Assembly (NCBI GenBank): GCA_009869945.1
Contig: WIXG01000231.1
Coordinates: forward strand, 1-64,000
Direction of reading: 5' to 3'
From: Mesaphorura yosii
Lineage: Eukaryota; Arthropoda; Collembola; Poduromorpha; Tullbergiidae
Length of the DNA stretch: 64,000 nt
Shown here piece by piece: positions 60,601-64,000 of this stretch. The position numbers and the translations under genes were made by a program. The notes below the pieces were generated by a model. It saw nothing but the letters and a program-made list of their open reading frames with translations. It ran no database searches and had not been told where the DNA came from. Each line of letters starts with the position of its first letter. The stretch's first letter is position 1.

Positions 60601-63600
60601 TGAAAGACTGCGAGCGAGCAACGAGAAGGCCATGGCACTGGAATTGAGAAGCAGCATTAAAGAAGGGTAATAAATATATTCTGCGACATGAAACAAAGAA
60701 AGAAGAATACGCCGAGAAAGGGCTAGTTTTAAAATGCCGTCGCCGTAACTTTCTCCAGCCGTCGTTCTGCTGGCGAGTGAACACTGAACAAGCACAAAAT
60801 TATTAATGCAATGTAATACTTCTTCCCTCACAATGAACTTTGGTCACATAAACATAAATTCTGGTGTCCGGTTGCATTGTTCTCTGCTTTTACTATTCTT
60901 TTATTCTAAAAGTCTCGAGTTACTCGCATTCCGTTTCCTGCTCGGGTTGATTTTCGGCTGGAAATCTTCAATTTCTGGCATGGCAAGACGCAGGAAGTCT
61001 TTTGTAGCCTGAGAATGTAGATTTTTGTCTGTTGGTTCCCTGCCATGTCTTTTATTGTCGAATGAAGTCTCTTTTCATGTAATAATTCATGGTTTTATTC
61101 TTATACTCTCACATTTTACAAGGCGGTAGTTTCGTACTGTCGGTTTATGGTTTCGCATTGCGGGCATTCGCAATTCGCGAGTATATACGAACTCACGTTT
61201 AAAAGTAGAAAATCACTGAATTATAAAGCTCCAAAACCAATCTCTAACTGCTGGAGCGCATGAAGTAAAGGATTTGTGTAAAATTATAATCGGATTTTAA
61301 CTGCATGTGAAAGTTATGAATAGATAATGCAAATGGCTAACCAAAGAGAGAACCTCAGCATTGAATCTCTGCAATGCAAAGCATGCTGCAGCACGCAATC
61401 TCAACATTCAAAGTTGTATTCAGTGATCAATAGCACACTTTTATAAAGTAAAAGTCCAAATGAAAGCTTTCTGCTGCTGAGCTGCGGAAAGTGAAAGCTA
61501 CTGAACTTTCAGATCGCTAGAGCGAAGCGGGGTATCATTACGTTCAATTTGTTCTATTTACTGAAAGTTGTAACATGGCAGTAGTTAAAGCTCCACTCCT
61601 AATGAATGTCATCCGTACTTCTTCCGGCGTGACAAGAAATGCGAGCACGGAATTGACTTTTCCGTTCTCTTTGCACACACGAGCTTGAGCTTGACTTGAC
61701 TGAGTGACTACTGAAAGTACAGCTATTTTTGTCATTACCGACAGAAAACGGACCTGTGAAGGCTCCTCTCTTGCTGTATGAATTAGACGGACTGTTGTGA
61801 TTATGATTCAGGGCATTTGTCGGGTGTAAACAGCAAATAAACATTGTGTCGTGCTGATTCTTCCACGTTTGCCATGATTTGGTTCTTATACGCGTAATAC
61901 ACGATACACTGACTTTTGTCACGCAGAATCTCACTCAGAATTATGAGCTCACATCCAAGAACCCGAATGCCACACTGAAGGTCCTTTCCATCCGGTGATT
62001 TGTAGAGTAGCTAGTAAGATTGACTGCTCTACTCGCCATTGCCCGACATTGCATTGCATGCGCAAAGACCTTCCAATATCTATGATTAATGACCGAGATA
62101 ACCAACGATCGGCATAAGCACAGTAGCTAATAACCCAAAGTGAATTCCATTCCATTTACTTTTGGCCCTCGAATATTCCGTGCATCAAGCCGTAAAGACA
62201 TCGAGCGCGAATCGCGAGTGTTCTGTAATGGAGAGGCTTGGTAGTTATTACTGGAGGGAGGTTTGCATGACTTTTGCACAGGGGTATAAATTTCCGATAA
62301 TTTTTCTTTGGAATTTCTCCTTGACTTCCTGTACTTACGCGCGACTCGACGCTTTTGGCAAACCGCCCAGGTTTCGCCTTTGCCATTGCTATTGCTATTT
62401 GCACTGAGAGCATAAGTGCATTGTTCGCAAAAATGATGGTTGATTACCGGTTTAACTTATCCCATGCGACAGATTATGCTTGAGAGCAACGAACAAGGAG
62501 AGCTTGAGTACGTAGACTGACGAGTATACTTGATGCCGAGCTCATCATTTCAGTCTCAAGCACCTTTTCGACTTCAAACGCAGAGTAGAGAAGAAAGAGA
62601 CGAGGCACGAAGCTGGAGTGAATGAGAAAATTCCGATGTGCAAGGTACAAATCCAATTCGAGGCTCTGGCACATTCGGTTGAATAAACACGGCGATTCTC
62701 GATTCGAACCTCTCGGGAAAGAGAGTCTCATCGGGACTTGCCGGGTATCATTTATTTTACACAACAATACAACTCTTCATCAAATTACTTTCACTTCCTT
62801 TGTTTTCTTATTGTGTGGCTTGGTTGGAGTCTTTCTTGCAAGTCTTGCTCTCTGGAGATAGAAGAACAGCACCAAAGGAGTTTACACAAGTATAAGTTTT
62901 CTTTCATTATGCGGAATTATCTGTAATTTCGTGCTCTCGTCTTCAGTCAATGCTTGAATTCGTCTTTGAATTCAGGAGTACAAGTCTTCATTCGATTTTG
63001 TTTCATTTATCAACTTCTATCCGGCCACAGTTCTGATGAACGTTACTCCATTATACGGACTCAGCGGGTTCCTGCAAATGGAGAAATGTGTTGGTTCTCG
63101 AAGCTCTTGGCTTTGGCTTTAATCTTCCAATAAGACAGATCCACTCTCGAAGTCTTTGTCCAGATCCGACAGGACTGACTTAGCGAAGCAGGAAAGACTC
63201 AATGCTGATTTCAACAATGCAGTTATCTTTATTAGCCCAATTAAGGAATACTGCCGGAGTACGGTCTCGAATGAACGTCAAGTAATAAAAGTCAATAGCA
63301 GGGAAGTAATTAGTAGGTTATGTAAAAACTTATTTGCATAAGTAAGGACGCCATCCAAAAAGACAAAATTCCATAACCAGGAGCAGGTTCCAAAGGTGCA
63401 TCCAAATTTTGTGTTGTAACCACTGAACTGAATCTCGCATCAGGCAACCATCCCTGGAAGAGTAGAAATTTCTTTTAGCGGAGTGTAATAAATAAGGTCC
63501 GTAGGAATTTGAACGCGAGATGAAAGCAATCGTCACTATCAAAGCAAAGCATCTACCGCCAAATAGCATGGCTCGGCTTGTGGGAATTCCCTTGCACGGC

Positions 63601-64000
63601 AGAAAGATTGCTGATCTCATCTGAAAATCTGATCTCTAATTTGTTTCCAGCCGATAAAAGCTTCAATAAATTGCAAGACTAAAGCGTGATAATACGAAAT
63701 GGGATTTTGATCTCTTCTCTATTTTTAGAAGGACACAAAATGTTCCCACTTGCTGGCATTAGGGCATTAGCCGAGGTGAAAAATGATTGAGTATATTACG
63801 CTTTTTGTTACACTTGCAGTTGTCATTTCACACGTCTTCTGCAGAGGCTCGAATTGAGAACATTTTTCGTTACACGACGATTATACGTTTGAATCATGAC
63901 AACTCTTGGAGCCGCGACTTGGGCGCGAAGTGCAAAGTTCTCGAACGATTTTGTCGAGTGTGCTGTGAAAGTTTAAGATACGAAATTCTTGGATCATAAT
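54646..64000. other. non-coding, presumed intron of the unidentified gene
   Basis: About 9.4 kb in which I can support no exon. Short frames (for example 55451-55954, 62622-62861) have no recognisable domain. A three-copy ACTCAGG repeat occurs near 54735. No tRNA or rRNA gene is seen. Confidence 0.35.

Noticed and set aside
63979-64000. GAAATTCTTGGATC, identical to a conserved stretch of 18S rRNA
   Set aside because: Only about 14 bases match and the flanking sequence does not resemble 18S rRNA; most likely coincidence at the window edge.

Overview
The window is eukaryotic nuclear DNA, most likely from an arthropod. It has spliced genes with GT/AG (and two GC/AG) introns, CUB-plus-trypsin serine protease genes with 50-100 bp introns, an insect-type Asn/Ser-rich XK-related gene, and decayed MULE and piggyBac DNA transposons. 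A springtail or other pancrustacean is plausible, but the sequence alone does not prove the species. Gene models were built by hand from splice signals and reading phase; all multi-exon models close in frame.

Layout. (1) About 150-1930 holds a decayed MULE-type transposase (FLYWCH-like N-terminus, SWIM zinc finger at the C-terminus). (2) 2107-14544 is a tandem array of four minus-strand trypsin-family genes, called A to D here. B, C and D are secreted CUB-serine proteases with an intact triad and an activation site. A has lost the CUB core, the activation site and all three triad residues, so it is a serine protease homologue. The genes share the phase-1 exon joint at a C-x-C-G motif and a phase-1 last intron before a 56-59 nt final exon, which points to tandem duplication. 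(3) 14545-17233 is intergenic and holds the upstream region of the next gene. (4) 17234-21107 (+) encodes a large XK-related membrane protein of 1211 residues, almost all in one exon. (5) From 22328 to the end of the window I see no compact plus-strand gene. Instead there are five separate short ATG exons (22328, 23229, 32060, 47000, 53925), each ending exactly in phase 0 at a donor site, followed by one phase 0-0 internal exon at 54592-54645. The simplest reading is one large plus-strand gene with at least five alternative first coding exons, whose body lies beyond the right edge. I could not identify its family.

Within the long introns of that inferred gene lie an antisense METTL9-like histidine methyltransferase (25320-26228), a piggyBac remnant (40863-41967) preceded by four copies of an approximately 43 bp repeat, and otherwise apparently non-coding DNA.

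Functionally, the protease cluster looks like a secreted proteolysis module with one dead, possibly regulatory, member. The XK-related gene encodes a multi-pass membrane protein of the scramblase family, and METTL9 modifies histidines in HxH motifs. No functional link between these loci is visible from sequence.
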